A stretch of 64,000 nucleotides of DNA from positions 1,551,001-1,615,000 of the forward strand of contig NC_061770.1 of the NCBI RefSeq assembly GCF_022458985.1, in the 5' to 3' direction. The position numbers and the translations under genes are program-made. This document shows, piece after piece, positions 31,756 through 46,200 of this stretch. Source of the DNA: Mugil cephalus. Lineage: Eukaryota > Chordata > Actinopteri > Mugiliformes > Mugilidae. The notes beneath the pieces were generated by a model. That model did not search any database and was not told the origin of the DNA. It worked only from the letters and a program-made list of their open reading frames with translations. Every line of letters begins with the position of its first letter. The first letter of the stretch is position 1.

Positions 31756-34700
31756 TCTATTGGAAACAATAAAGACAATCATCAACAAGTGAAGAAAATA
31801 TTGTGTAGCTGTGACATAATCATGAACAGAACATCCCCACAAAATTGATCAAGTTCGTTATACAGGGATCCCCCAAAACCATGGGGTGAAATGTGTTGAT
31901 CCCATGGTTTGGTGCAATGACAAATTATTACATCAGAAAAGGAACACCATACCCATGATGAAGCATCATGTTTTAGGGCTGCTTCTGTGTGTGTGTATGT
32001 GTTTTTATATCTACTGTAATTGAATGGCCCTGGCTGCAATAATTTATATGAATAAAAGTTATGTAATAATTATTTCTGGTTTTGACCAGTTACAAGCATG
32101 TGTGTTGATGCAATTGAGCTAAAACTGAACTCTGAGTTCCCTGTTCCCTGAATCTGTTTATTCTCTGCTGCTACTGCACAACAGACATGCAGCATTAATT
32201 TGTCTGTGGTTTTTGTGTCCCTCCCCTCCAGGGCTAAACTAGTTCTCTCCTGCACATTTTCTGAAGCGGACTGTGAGCTGGTGATTACTACAGATGAGGG
32301 TGTGTGTGTGTTTTTCTGCCTTTTTTTTCCAGTTTCCAAACTGTAAATCAGTTAGATACACAAACTACAGCATTGCATCCCCTCCTGAACCAACTAGGCA
32401 CTGGTGTCTGTGTGAGAGGGAAAGTAGTAAGTGAGCTGAACATGCAAGTGCACGGAGCATGTCTGTGTATCGTTTGAATGAGTATGTGACACTCTACATA
32501 TTTCATCTTGTCAAGCATTCAAGCATTACATTTCTTGTGCAAGGACTGACTGAGCTGTGTGTCAAGCACATGAACCCCAGATCATGTCACTATTAGACAC
32601 AGCGTTGAAATCCACAGAGGCTGCCAGCTGTTTCCACCCAGCTCAGCTCCATGTCAGATCGCTGTCTCCACTGTCACAATCACCCCGTCAGATTATGCAA
32701 CCTGTACGGTGACCTGTTTTTGCTCATTTTACATACCGTCATACTCCCGTAGGAGTCAGTCTTTCAAGAGGAAATGGAACAGTAAATGTGCCCTTTTAGC
32801 ATTGCCAAGGCAGCTGCTCAGGGAACTGGCAGGAATGGAAGGAGGGGCGAAAAACAGTAAGATGTCATCAAGGCTAGTGGAAGAGTTTACCACATTTAGC
32901 TCATCATTCAGCTTGTGATAAAAACACATCCTTTGGGAAGGTGCTAAAGCCTGAAGCTGTTTCTAAGCAGTATGAGTTCCTTCCTCTTATATGGGCTCTT
33001 GTAGCTTTGGTTCATAATAGCAGCCTTGTTGTAATTACCCATTACAGTTTTGGCTGCAGAGGATTTGGCTACATATCGGAATGCCACTGCTACTGGTTAA
33101 GTGAATTCCACAGATCTATATTGGACAACGTTTTCGTCTTTTCTGCCATCCTATGGCATTTGAGGTTTGGTTTGGAGCAATTTTTGAGAAGATTTGAGGA
33201 AGAAAAGCTGAAACGCTGCCTTCTCCTTCCTGAAAGAAACTGCTTCTCATAAAACGTGGATGAGAGGCTAAATGAAACACTAAAGGATTAAATTAAGGAG
33301 AAAAGAAGGAGGAGGATGCTGGTAGTAGTGTGATGGATATGTGAGGCAGAGATTTGAATCAGATCTGAAAGCATATAATATACATTTGAGTTTTTAGATA
33401 CACAGTAGATTGAATGGACTGAAGAACTGAGAATGCTTTTAGCCTCTTTTGTAGAAGATTTTGACATGACACATAAATTACAGCCTCTAAACTAAAAATA
33501 CAGACAGGGAAGTCCGAGGGACTTCCCATCAATGCGGTGTGCAGAAGACCAGAAGTGAGCCAAGTACCGACCACCTTCCTAAACAACACAGACCCCTCCG
33601 GCCCCGTGTCTGTGGTGCCTTCCTGCCTCCACTGATCAGCATCCTGTATGTGTCCATGGTGAGTCTAGTCTTTCAAGCTGTGTCAAGGCATTTCCTAAAC
33701 TTTTATCTTTTTTTTTTTTTTTTTTTTTACCTCTAACCTGAGACACGAAAGCAATATGAGGATACTCTTCTACATAGAACTCTTGACTATGAGTTCCAAG
33801 AATTTAGGACATGACTACAGCCAAGAAAATCCTTAATCTAACTATCTTCTAAACACATATGACAAGTTACATTAAACATGCACAACCATTCAAGTCAAGA
33901 CATGACCATGTTTTCAATAAATCAGAGTGTATATTTAAGTTTGGATAGGGGCACTCGTGTCTGCTTGCTATCTCTGAGTTGAACTAGGCACACTTAGAGC
34001 CATCTCACTACTTAGAACATCTGTTTTGCAATAATCAACAGCCTGTGAGTCTCCACACTGGTGAGGCCAACACCCACTGCAAGTTTCCACAGTAAAATGT
34101 CACAGGCTGCCTCCGGTTCTGCCAAGCCAGGGCTGATGGAGGTTCACTCTGGAGCTGGCTTCTCTTGAGAGGTCTGCTGCTCATACAATGGTCTCATTGT
34201 GATGAGGATTGGCACGGGTATTTTATTTATAGACAAAGAATAAATGTACTCATCTTTTTGGCAGTGTTAACATTTGCAGATAGGCAAATTAGTTGGGCAA
34301 ATCTAGCCCCTGTAGTAAAAAGCCTCACGATTTATGAAGAAGTTAACTGAACAAACATTTCATGGGTTATTTTAACAACACAGTAGGGTCTGGCAGCAAG
34401 TGAGAAATTTTACCCTTAATGAGGCTGAAGTCTTCTGGAAGGGCTCTACTGGTGCTCCCAAAAAGTCTAAATGGAGGAAATGAAAACTTAGAATTCTGCT
34501 TTTGTTGACTATAGGTCAGCTACACACAAAGGAAATTCCACCCACAGCCTTAGTGAGCCCCAAGTGCCCTTTTGTACTGTATGAATTGAAGGCCTTCCAT
34601 GCAGTGGCACAAACTGTTCAATGAACCTTTAATGCTGGCTATAAACCGAGAAATGCTAAATTCCCACTTATTCAGAAACCACATGAGAAAGGTCAGTGAC

Positions 34701-37700
34701 AGTGATGGTGACTCACTGTTGTCAGAATTCTCCAAGTGCTGTGGCTGCATGCAGGCCGTGGGAAGGAGGGTGGTAGTTGGATATAACGAGAGTTTCTCAC
34801 TCACATAAACACAGCCCAGTACTGTACTAAAGTCTGTTTGAACCTGTATTCACATTACTTAAATTAAACAAATAAAACCTCTTATCTTGTATTTCCTCTC
34901 TTGTTTTCTCAGTCTGATCATTTTTTATTTTCATTTCATTATTGCTCTAACCCCACAATTCACTGACTGTTTTTTTTCAATATTCCAGGCCTGACAATGT
35001 ACTTTCTCTTTTACACCATCACCCTTTCAGCTTTTGGCCACTACAGGCAGCAGCTGGATTCTCCATTCTCTCCTCCCTTTGTGATTCCTCGCCCTTTTAT
35101 TTTGCAACTCAACCCGCACACTTTCTCGTCAGCAGTCCCAGCTGCTTTCCACCCTTAGCAACACTCCTGTATACTGTACAAACATGCGGGCACTAGAGCT
35201 CACACATGCCCTCACATGTACACCGACAGAGCTGTGAATGGATATACGGTATAAATGCAAGAACGGGTCGATACGTATATGCACAAAAGGGAGCTGAGCT
35301 CACTTTTGTGGTATGTCTCAGGGTAAAGGAAAGAAGCTCTGATGTGTTGTGATTACAAGTGCATCCACAATGGAATCTGTCAGGGCAGGTTGAGTTGGGG
35401 GAGGACTTCTGAAAGCTGTAAGGGGGTAACTCACCCCTTCTTCCTCTCTAGGATCTGCTTTCTCTTAAGGAGTAGAAATAAACCAGAAGAGGCACAGAAA
35501 GTCTTATCTATTTTGCTCCAAAGCTTGTAATATTTTCTTCTGCAGATATATATGGTTAGGAACAACAGAGAATGAGACTTTGCATACAGACTTTTACTCA
35601 AACTCCTCACCAGGTGTGGAGAACGGCCATAGTTCTTTAATGACAGAGGGATGTCAACCCTTCAGTCCGGCCCATCCTACCTGTTAACACAATTACCTGT
35701 CATCCACATCCGCTGCCTGCCCACTTAAGTCTGTGCCTTTCACTTAAAGGCACATTCTGCACATGCTCAATAGTTTCAACCCTTTTCCATTCACTATTTC
35801 CTCCTTTGACACAATAAATACACACCCTCCAACGTGCCCTACAGGTCATTCAGTCCTCTCTGTCTTGGTTTCGATCAGCTTCCCTCCTGCCAAGTGTCAA
35901 GGTGACTGAACGGAGTCGAAGCCTGACACATTGTCTGTTAGTGATACAGGGGGAGACGAGAGGGGTGCTATGTTTGAACTTGTCTGACTTGAGCTCAGCC
36001 TGTCTGCCCGTCTGCTTTTCAATGAGTAATCCATTGTAAGACTGAACACACACAAGCACACACAGCTCAAGTACAAGAGGGAAGAGTCGTTTTAGCCCAG
36101 GGCTGATCGATGGATGAAGGCTGAGAAGTGAAGGCAGCATTTTAGGTTGGAGAGTTTGTCTTCTCCCTTTTCAACAATGACAGAGTGTTCTAGGTCAGAA
36201 AATGTCAATATTTGCTGTGGAGCATTAATGTAAACCGAAAATGGCCCCACATCCCACATGAATTGCTTGACAATCTCCTACCCCAGTTTCCTTTATTAGC
36301 CTCACTAGTGAATTTGCTCTAAAGTCAATCTCTGGGTTTGTCCCCCTCTCTAGTCCAGACAGCAACGTGACTACTGTTCATCCTCATTCATCCCCCCCAA
36401 AGGGTGATCCTCTGGCTTTTATAGTGCCAACATTAAGTGCTCCATTTGTGGTTTTGAGTGAAAAGTTGGATGGACAGTGCTGACAACCATAACTTTTCAT
36501 TTAGTGTCATGAGCAGATCATATTTATAATTTCCAATTTAAATGTTGAAGAGTTGTTTTCTCATGAATTTGAATTGAATATTCCATTGAATATACAACGA
36601 TCAAAATCTGTCCTAAGGTTGATAGGTCAGGTGCTCTAGGGGCAACGTGGAGTATTTTTTGATGCAATGCAGGGCCTTCATTGGTTTATGGGAGTTCATG
36701 GATCTCATTGCAAAATATGCCAAAAGGTAACCATCCCAGGGTCCCTCTTTCTTACGTTCGGTTTACCTAACCTGCTGGTGCACCCCTGTAGATCAGTGCT
36801 TGTCATTTAAAGAGTACACTGCCTCAGCTGCAGCGTCACAGGCAAGAACACTTCAGGATTTCAAGTGTTCAATTTTGGACCTTGCCCTCAGTCGTGACGG
36901 TGGTCTTGAAGGCTGAAATCAGGTGTGATGATATAAAGAACACACTCTGTTAAAACATACAAACATTTTGCAATTAATTTTATACCATACATTACCTCAA
37001 AAACTTTGATCTTTTGTTTCCATGACATAATGAGATAATAACCCTGTGATATGAAGTTACAACATTTAAAAAAAAATGCCACTGTGAGGTTTACTCAAGT
37101 GGAGGTTAGCATCGCACTCAAAGCACCTCAGTCTCAGTCTCAGCAGAACCTTAATTTTAACCACCTGAAGCTTAAAATCTCACGGTGGATTGATAAAGCA
37201 TTTCTTAGTGATCATTTGGAAGATGCGGGCTCATTAGTTGACACTAAAACTGTGCACTTTGTAGTGAGAATAAATGCAAAATTTGTAAAAATAAAAAAGA
37301 AAAGCCCATCCACCCACCCAGTTATACACATACAGACATAAGGCTAAAAGCATTCTCAGTTCTTCAGTCCATTTAATCTACTGCGTATTAAAAAACTCGA
37401 ATGTATATTATACAACTCAGTCATGCATACTCACAGGCACATGCGTACACAGCACACACGCACCTATATACACAATATAAGTTGGCAGGCCACTGAGGCT
37501 TGAGGCAAGGAACTATGCATAGGATTGTGAAAATATTCCATCCCTTTTGTTAGATGATAAAAAGTTGTGAAATATCTGGAAAGAAAGGTGCACTAGATGA
37601 TTTTTTTGAACAGATGAGTAGAGCCATTGTGAGTAGAAGCTATTTGAGATTAGACAAGCCTTTGTGTATTTTTGTTGAAAAATCTCAGCAATCTTTATTT

Positions 37701-38829
37701 ATTTCCCCTGGATGACATCAAATGCATTTTTTTTTCAAACATGTTGATAGCATAGCACATGCCTTGAACACCACAAGCACAAGCTTTGTTAGAAGAATTC
37801 ATTTGACATGTTAAGCCCACACATTTTCAATTACTGAAATTTCACCAGACCAACAAAAACCAAAATCCATTGCATTAGTAATAGGAGAAATGTGAGCATT
37901 ATTTTACAGGTATGTTGAGCACAGGTGTGTATACAGCCAGAATTTTATGCATGGCGCAGCATCAGCTATTCACCTCTTATTATCTTTTCTATTTCTGCTT
38001 TTCAACACTCAAGGTTTTCGAAAGCAGACCCTGGGCTTTTATTTTTTCCCGATTACATGTTGAGGCAAGCTGAAAAAGGTCAAGTCTGTAAAAGGAGAAC
38101 TCACAAGCAGTCCTATTCAGCAATTCTTCTCTCGCACGGTTTCTCTAATCTGTATATCACCAGAGGTTCATTATGTCCTTGCTGTGTTTGATACATTAAT
38201 TGTCATTTATACAGTGCAAGGAAAAGGTTACAAATAAAAAGAAAAGATTGTATCATTCCTGATGAAGCTGTGGTTTTATATATAGACTTGCTTATGATAC
38301 ACAAGAGACTCTTCATTGGTAGTATAAACAGGATGCCTTTTGGAGACAGACACATACAGCTCACGTAGGTTCGGAGATTCTTCTGTGACAAGGCCGGGAA
38401 ATTATTTTGACAAAGTGCCCACACTGTACTAACTGTTCCTCCACACGAAGAGCTGGTGGAAGTTGAATCAACCCTTGCACACTTTTCCTGCGTTTGACCT
38501 GATCCCCTGCTATTTCACAGAAGTCAAACTGGAAAACATGATAGGGGTGTGGGGGAGCTGGCAAGGACATACATTTGAGCTGATGAAACAAATGGGAAGG
38601 GATTGGGAGTGGATCAGCTGCACAAAGCCCAAAGAAAAAATATCCAAGAGAATCTCAGTGTGTATCTTTGCATATCTTTAGCCCAATAGCATAAAACAGC
38701 ATAATAGTAATTTTTTGACTGACGTTACGACGTTATGACATTATAATGTTACATTATCAATAAAATGTGCTTGCTAAAAATTGTGTGCTTTCTTGTTCAG
38801 ACATGACTTGGGCTATTATGTTATTAGGC

Positions 38830-39180
38830 TAATGATACAGAAAAACTGCCTCCAGCTGAGTTGGCTGGTGGTTGATTTCACAAACACACACTACACGCAT
38901 TGGTGAACATCCAGGGAAGACATAGTGGACTCTCATAAGTACGTGGGTGTTCACTTGAACACAAACCTTCACTGGTCTTTGTTCCTTCAGAGTGCAGGAA
39001 TGGACCTTTTATGACAAAAAAGGTCTGAACAGACTGGTGAACGAGGCCAGCTCAGTTCTAAGCTGTCCTCCTGAGCCTGGGGAGGTGATAGGTGATCAGA
39101 GGATGATAAAAAAGCTTTCATCTATGATGGGAAACCTGTCCCACCCACTTTATCACGCTATAACTGCACTGCACTGCACA
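38830..39180 (+). mobile_element. LINE (L2-like) reverse-transcriptase 3' remnant
   Basis: Conceptual translation gives VVDF-like text near 38865, YVGVHLN-like text at about 38940-38960, and then LNRLVNEASSVLSCPP and a stretch resembling 'KLSSMMGNLSHPLYHAI'. This is the usual C-terminal end of fish L2-type elements. It is frameshifted and carries stops, so it is not functional. Confidence 0.65.
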
Positions 39181-40280
39181 CGTGTTTAAGAGTGCTACAT
39201 CCAAAATGTTATCATAATATATGAGTTTAAATTATGCAATCAGTAAGAATGGCTGAACTGTCAATAAATAAAACTGAATAAAATACTGGCATTACAACAG
39301 ATACTTCTGGGCTTTATAATGATATTTTACTATATTTATACTGTAACACACAACACTTAATACAGCACACTACATACAGTACACTACACCGTTATATAGT
39401 TACTGTAATATCAAGTACATTGATAATTTATGTGTCTTGTCTTTTTTCTCTCGTGTGACCAACACTTCTCACTTTCACTTTCCATTTATTGAAGACAAAC
39501 CAATAAATAACGTTCATCACTGTTGATTTTAAAGCCACATCTGGCGAATTAATTGCTCTCATGATGGCTTTGAGGACTACACGAATAAATGGAGTATGTA
39601 GCGAGAAAATAAATGTTACACTAACACCTACTGGTCATGTCTGTATAACGCTGGTTTAGTTTTTACCCCTCCTCTTCGTGTGAAGCAATGATGCAAAGTT
39701 GCTAAAAGTACCGGGTGTTTGCTTTGAGTCAGGCACCGGTGATACCTAATTGCTCCTTCCTGCCCTAAACATGTGTAATTACCAGCTGTTTCTCCAACAC
39801 TTTATTTCACATGACAGGTCTGTGGTGAACAAACCTCTGATCAGTCCCGAGCGGTACGTGGAAGTTACGTCACACAAAAAAATAATACTAACTGATGCCT
39901 TCGTGAAGATCGTAAATAATGGTTTACAGAGTTACAACTACGGATAAGTCCCCGAAGAGGAAAAAAAAATTAAAAAAATGCATTTTAGTAGTTCTAGAAC
40001 TATGAGGGATGTATGTAGGGTTTTCTTAGACAGATAATCAAAGGCGTTTTTATCTCCTTTTCATGTGATAAAGGCCTCGGAATGTAGAAATGAAACGTAA
40101 ATATTGATATGTAACGATAACTAATTCATAACAAATGTTATAAGTATGTGTGTTGTATTGGTTTCGGGATTTGTTTGCATTAAATTCGTGTGAATGGCCA
40201 TAAAAATATAATGTCCGAGCTAAGGATGATCACGTGAATGCAACAGAAGTTCTGTCTGCAGAACTGTGACAACTCAAGAC

Positions 40281-43200
40281 ATGGAGGAAAAAGAGAGCAG
40301 GACGGTCACCAACTTTGCACCAGGTACATTATATTATTTTACCAAACCATTTAGTGTGGTAGGCGAGTAAGTTATTAAGTTAAGTTATTAAACTGACTGG
40401 TTTTATGAAAAGCAGTACCGTTTGCTGGTCAACCGGCCGATGAAGCACATCCGCTAACAGCCAGCTGTTTAGTAGCTAATGAGTGTGGTTAAAATTCTTA
40501 GGTTTACACTGGTTTGTTGAGTAAAACGCTAAAATAAAACATATGGCTCACATTTGCACTACCCATAAGTTAGATTTAGGTCAGCTCATCAGCGAAATAA
40601 TGTAACGTTAACCCAGTTTCGTGTAGCTGTAATAATTGGAGGGCTCGAACGAAATAAAATTAAACTCTGTAACTTACAAAATTCCGGAAGTCTAATGCTG
40701 TATTTTTATTATTCGTCATTAAACTGTTCTGTGAAATTTACCACAAGGCCTTATATAAATCACTAGGCTTGTGGTAAATCCGGCGTGCGTGTGATCCGCC
40801 AAACAGTCTCTAAAATAAATCGACAGCCCTCTAATTGTTTGTCACTGTCATTCCTTGAGTACAAACACAAAGTCTACTTGATGACTCATGTGAGTTTTGT
40901 TTGGATTTAGTTTCATTCCTGATCTGCCTGAATCTTAGTTTTACCTTTTAGTTAATCATTAAGCTTTGTCCATGTATTACATTAGACCCAGGGGGTGCAG
41001 GAACAACACAAGCTGCCTCACGCGCCCAAAGCCAAGAGACGGTAATGAGCAGGCAATTGACTGAACAGAGCCGATTTGCCTATGCTGCACTGTGTGGAGT
41101 CTCTCTGGGCCAATTGTTTGCTGGATCTGAGAACAGGTAACATAAACAATGTCATCATGACAATTTGTATGTGTGTCCTTCATCTTCATACCATGATATC
41201 AGTCAGTGTTATGATTGTTTTGCTTTCTTTATCTGTCAGTGTGTTTAGGGAGGAGTACCTGCGGGGCTTGGTCCACTGGTTGGACTTAGATGAATCTGTG
41301 ATGCCAGTTATGGGGGCTTTCCTATCAGGCCTGGGCTTTGAGGGCTCGGACACCTTTCTCTCTGTCCTACAGGCCGAACCTCTGCTTGCTGCAGAGTCTA
41401 CCCCCATCATACAGGTGTGTGTCTTTCTAATGATGCTGAACTGGAAATGCTCCTCATAGGGAAATTACATACTATTACTACTTGGTAGCATTGTATTTAA
41501 ATTTACAATTACCCTCCAATTGTGCAGCCGAGTCAGGTTAGTAGGCCTCCTTCTGATCATTTTCTATTGAACTGACACTATAATACCTCAAATTTGTTGC
41601 CCTTTAACCCATTTTATAACCCATGAGAATGATTGGTGTCATTCGTGTCAAAACTTAAACTTGTTTGAGATGCTGTCATCTATGCGCATCAGTTTTCTAA
41701 GTAGCAGCAAAACATTCCCCCACAAACACATTTTGTTTCATAAAACCAAAAGACATGTTTCCATAAAGTAAGATATTTTTCTTGATGTGCAGCTACAAAC
41801 TGTAATCTCTCTTTTTCATGGTGGTTTTGGAACAATGTCTTCTTTCTTGCTGAGCACCCTTTCAGATTATGTCACTATAGGGCTCATTTACTGTAGACAT
41901 AAATCCTTTTGTACCCTCCAGTCATAGGTCCTTTCATGTTGTTATGCGATTGATTTTATTTTATTTTTTTTCATACCAAAATACATTCATTTCTATAATC
42001 CACAGTGCATCTCCTTCCTGAGTGGTGGGATGGCAGCACAGTCCCATGGTCTTTTTGCTTTTGTAGTTAACTCAGTCAGGCATTTGAAAAGTGCTCCCTA
42101 GGATGAAGTAGTCTTATGGAGGTCTTGGATCATTTCTTGAGATTTTCCCATGATGTCAAACAAAAAAAGGCACTTTGGAGGGGTTTGATATACCCTAAAG
42201 TACATTCACATGTACAACCCCAGTTGACGCAAATGATGTCAGTTAGCTTGTTGGATACTCCTTAAGTCATGACCTAATTTTCTGAATGTTTTAGAAGCAC
42301 AAGGCTCATTATAGTCGAAGCTTGTGTGTTAATAACATCTACACAGAATGTTCATGCATCATTTCTCAATAAGACTTTATAATCCCAGCAATAGAAATAT
42401 GCTTTTTTTCTTTGTCAAAATGAATAAAATATAATTGAATTTATCTTCCTAAAAATAAACACTCATTCTAACCAGCTCTGGTTTGTTTTTATAGGATCTT
42501 GTGTCCTTTTCTGTCAAAGACGGTAAGAATCTTTTAATAATGAATGGCTTTGACAGTTGCTCTAGATTCATAAACCCCTATTATTCTTGAGTGTGAATGG
42601 TCTTTCCCTTACTCAGGCCAATATGATGCGAGAGCGAGGGTTCTCATCCGTCACGTCAGTTGTCTGCTACGAGTGTCTCCCCAGCAGTTGGAGGAGTTTG
42701 AGGAAACACTAGGAGAGAAGCTGAGGGAAGCAGGAGAGGAGAGCGAGTAAGTCAAACAAGTCTCAGTTTATTCGAAGTAACAAATAATGATTTTCCTTTC
42801 GTATGTTTTTGCCAAATCTTGACTGTTTTAACCACACGGATGCCGTGCATGGCTGTTGTACGTGTATGCAAAATGATCGAAAGAAGACATGTGACATGAA
42901 CAAGCAGCTTATTGTTTTCCAAAAGTCATCTTAAATAGACTAGAAAAGTCATATGATATCCTTTTTTTCACAAATGACTCTCCTTCCTTTAGAGAGGAGT
43001 CCTCCAGGCGGCGGAAGAGAGAAAGAGGACGGAAGCTACGACGATATCTCCTCATCGGACTTGCCACCGTGGGTGGAGGGACTGCTATCGGTGATTGCTC
43101 CTCGTAAAAGCCTAGGCCTCAGTTGAAGAACTAATCAAGTCATAATGAAATCACCAAAAACTACAAGGCTACATCAAATCACTGCACACTTTCAAGAATT

Positions 43201-46200
43201 TTACTTATGTGTTATATGCATATGTTGACTTTTCCTTTAAGAGTCACCACCTTTCATATTTGTATTCTGTGCTTATGGCCTTCTTTTTGCCTTTGCCAGG
43301 TGTGACAGGTGGACTGGCAGCCCCTTTGGTGGCAGCAGGAGCCGGTGCTGTGCTAGGAGCTGGAAGTGCTGCTGTTCTGGGCTCAGCCACTGGCATAGCA
43401 ATCATGGCCTCTCTGTTTGGAGCAGCAGGGGCTGGACTCACTGGTACAAGCATGATTGCATACAGGAAGAAGTTATCACTTTCAGAATCTTCACTATAAT
43501 TTTAAATGCATGTTTTTGTTAAGACTCATAAAGGCTTTTCTTATCTCTAAATACGTTTAGCCATTATTTACATTTCTTTCATGCATTGTCTCTCCAGGCT
43601 ACAAGATGAATAAGTGTGTAGGGGCAATAGAAGAATTTGAATTCCTGCCTCTGAGTTCTGGGAAGCATCTTCACCTTACCATTGCAGTGACAGGCTGGCT
43701 CTGCAGTGGTAAATACAGTAAGTACCTCTCACCACAGCCTAACCTGTTTCAGATGGTTCGTTATATAACCAACCAATGGGCACTTAAGGTTAGGTGGTTA
43801 CATATATATGTAAAGCCATCTGAGAAGTCATCATTGGAAAGGGAAAAGTGTGGGCAGTAGGCAAAAAAAAAAATAATAACACCTTTCAGATGTTTGAATG
43901 ATCCATCTGTCTATCGCCATCTGTCCCAGCTAACTTCACATCAAGCTTGCTGTCATCACACCTAATTCACACACCATAGCTGCTGTCGCATATTGATTTG
44001 ACAGTCATTTGGGCATTGATTTGTGTGGATGTTACTTAAACGTGTAGCACCCACCTAGACCAGGCCAGGCACCCCACCCCATAGCAATGACACTCCTTGA
44101 TGGCAGCAGCCATCCCAGCAGGATGCAGCCTGACACAGACACACAAAATGCTTTAAGAACAACTCGGACAACATGAATAACAGCACAAGGTGCATCTGTG
44201 GGATGTAGGCCCCAAAGGCCCCCACTGTCACTATTCTAAAGGCCCATGTCCATGATGTGTCACAACTGGTTTGGAGGCACAAGGAAAACCTGTTGGGATG
44301 GTGGTCATGATGTTATGCCTGGTCGGTGTCTGTACACCATTACTTTCTAACAAATACTATGACCCTTGAACAGTTAAGCTTTTCAGAGACAAGACCATCG
44401 TGTCTGTCTATACACACAAGGGAAATGAAATATTGTAGGCCTAACACATTTACTGTTCTTGTTATATTCAGTGTGAAGTTTACAATTTAATATTTATAAC
44501 AATGCTGTGGTAAAGCTGAGAAAATCTAAATCTTATTAGGAAATATTCCATAACTATACCAGCAGAGCGTCTCCACGATATGCAGACAAACCACTTCATT
44601 TTCTGTGGTTACATAAAACGATGAAGCTCCATCCCACCACTAAAATAAGCTTAGTATCCCCTTCAAATACAAAGGCTGAAAACACTTCACATACAAGTGC
44701 CGCTTAAATGTTTATCTTACGTAAAATCACAACCGCTGTGTTCTAGGTTCATTCCAAGCCCCATGGTGCAGCTTGGGCGAGTGTGGGGAACAGTACTGCC
44801 TGGTGTGGGAGTCACGTTTTCTCAGGGACCTGGGATCTGCCATGGCCTCTCTGTTGGATGGGCTGGTCAGCATGGTGGCCCAGGAAGCCCTCAAGTACAC
44901 AGTGCTCTCAGGTAGGAGGATGACATTTCAGGAAACCTAACCATCACCAGATATAGTGGGATTTATGGGATGCAAGAAGCCATGTTATTATAGAGGAAAA
45001 CCTTTGAAATCACTGTTGCTGAATGCTTGTAAGGGTAGTTTCCTGTTGAAGAGTTTCTTTTTTTTTTCTTTATCCGAACACTGTGTTGATCCTTGCCTGG
45101 TGCTGCATTGTTGTTTGACAGGCATTGTGACAGCTCTGACGTGGCCTGCGTCTTTGCTGGCTGCAGCCAGCGTCATTGACCACCCATGGTGTGTTTGTCT
45201 GAACCGCTCAGCTGAGGTGGGCAAACACCTGGCTCAGGTTTTGAGGAGCAGACAGCAGGTATTGTAAAACCTGATCTCTATATTGAAATGATAATTTTAT
45301 ATTTTTGTGGCTTTTCATTTGACAGCTGAAGTAGAGAAAAACGCGCATGAAGAAATAAGGATGTAGCTCGTTTACCAAACTCTAGTTATGCTGCGTGCAG
45401 TTATGCACACATCATTAAATTAACTCCAACCACAATGTTTCAGTTGTTTGCTCCCATTATTGTACTTCTAGAACATAACAACAAAGCTTTAAATGAAATG
45501 CTATGTTCAAAAACAGTAAGACAATGGAAGCTACTTTTCTTTTTCTGTGTCTAAAGGGAAAGCGACCTGTTAGCCTCATAGGTTTCAGCCTTGGAGCTCG
45601 AGTTATCTACTACTGTTTGCAGGAGCTGGCCAGTGATCAAGGTGCGAGAGCTTTCTGTGCAAAAGTCATGGCTTATAAGACCCTCACTGATCTTTGTCAT
45701 TTCCATTAAATCATTAGCAGAGAAGACTTGTTCTGAACATGAATAATAACTCACTTTGACATGCGTATCCAGGCGTAAACCTTACTGTTTTGAATCATCA
45801 GGCAGTGAGGGAATGGTGGAGGATGTGGTGCTCTTGGGAGCCCCAGTGGACGGCTCTGAGAAAGCATGGGAGAAAATGACCAAAGTAGTGGCTGGAAAAA
45901 TCGTGAACGGATACTGCAGGTAAATCAGAATTCTGAAGTACATACCCTGAAATGGCTATATCTTTACTGTAAACGCTTGCAGCTATGTTTTTTAGTCACA
46001 TAGCTCTGTAAATCTGACAACAGCTGTCTTGACAGGAAGATTAATGGTTTAGGTACTACATGAATAGATGACTTTATGAACTGTCCACCTAACAGAGGGG
46101 ACTGGCTCCTGGGGTTCCTGTACCGAAGCTCAGCTGCACAGCTGTCTGTTGCTGGGCTACATCCAATCAACATCCAGGATCGGCGCATAATCAATGTGGA

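Larger units (their letters stand above)
29118..40280. other. 11 kb gene-free interval between divergent vwa1 and tmco4
   Basis: I found no splice-compatible series of conserved coding exons on either strand. All open frames are short and unlike known proteins. The interval holds both promoters at its ends, a Tc1-type MITE (31351-31755), a LINE remnant (38830-39180) and an oligo-T tract near 33709-33729. The rest is unremarkable AT-rich sequence in which enhancers could lie unseen. Confidence 0.6.

Noticed and set aside
29118-40280. A hidden conserved gene or microRNA in the 11 kb gap
   Set aside because: No run of conserved, splice-compatible exons or convincing miRNA hairpin could be seen by eye. 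Absence cannot be proven without alignment.
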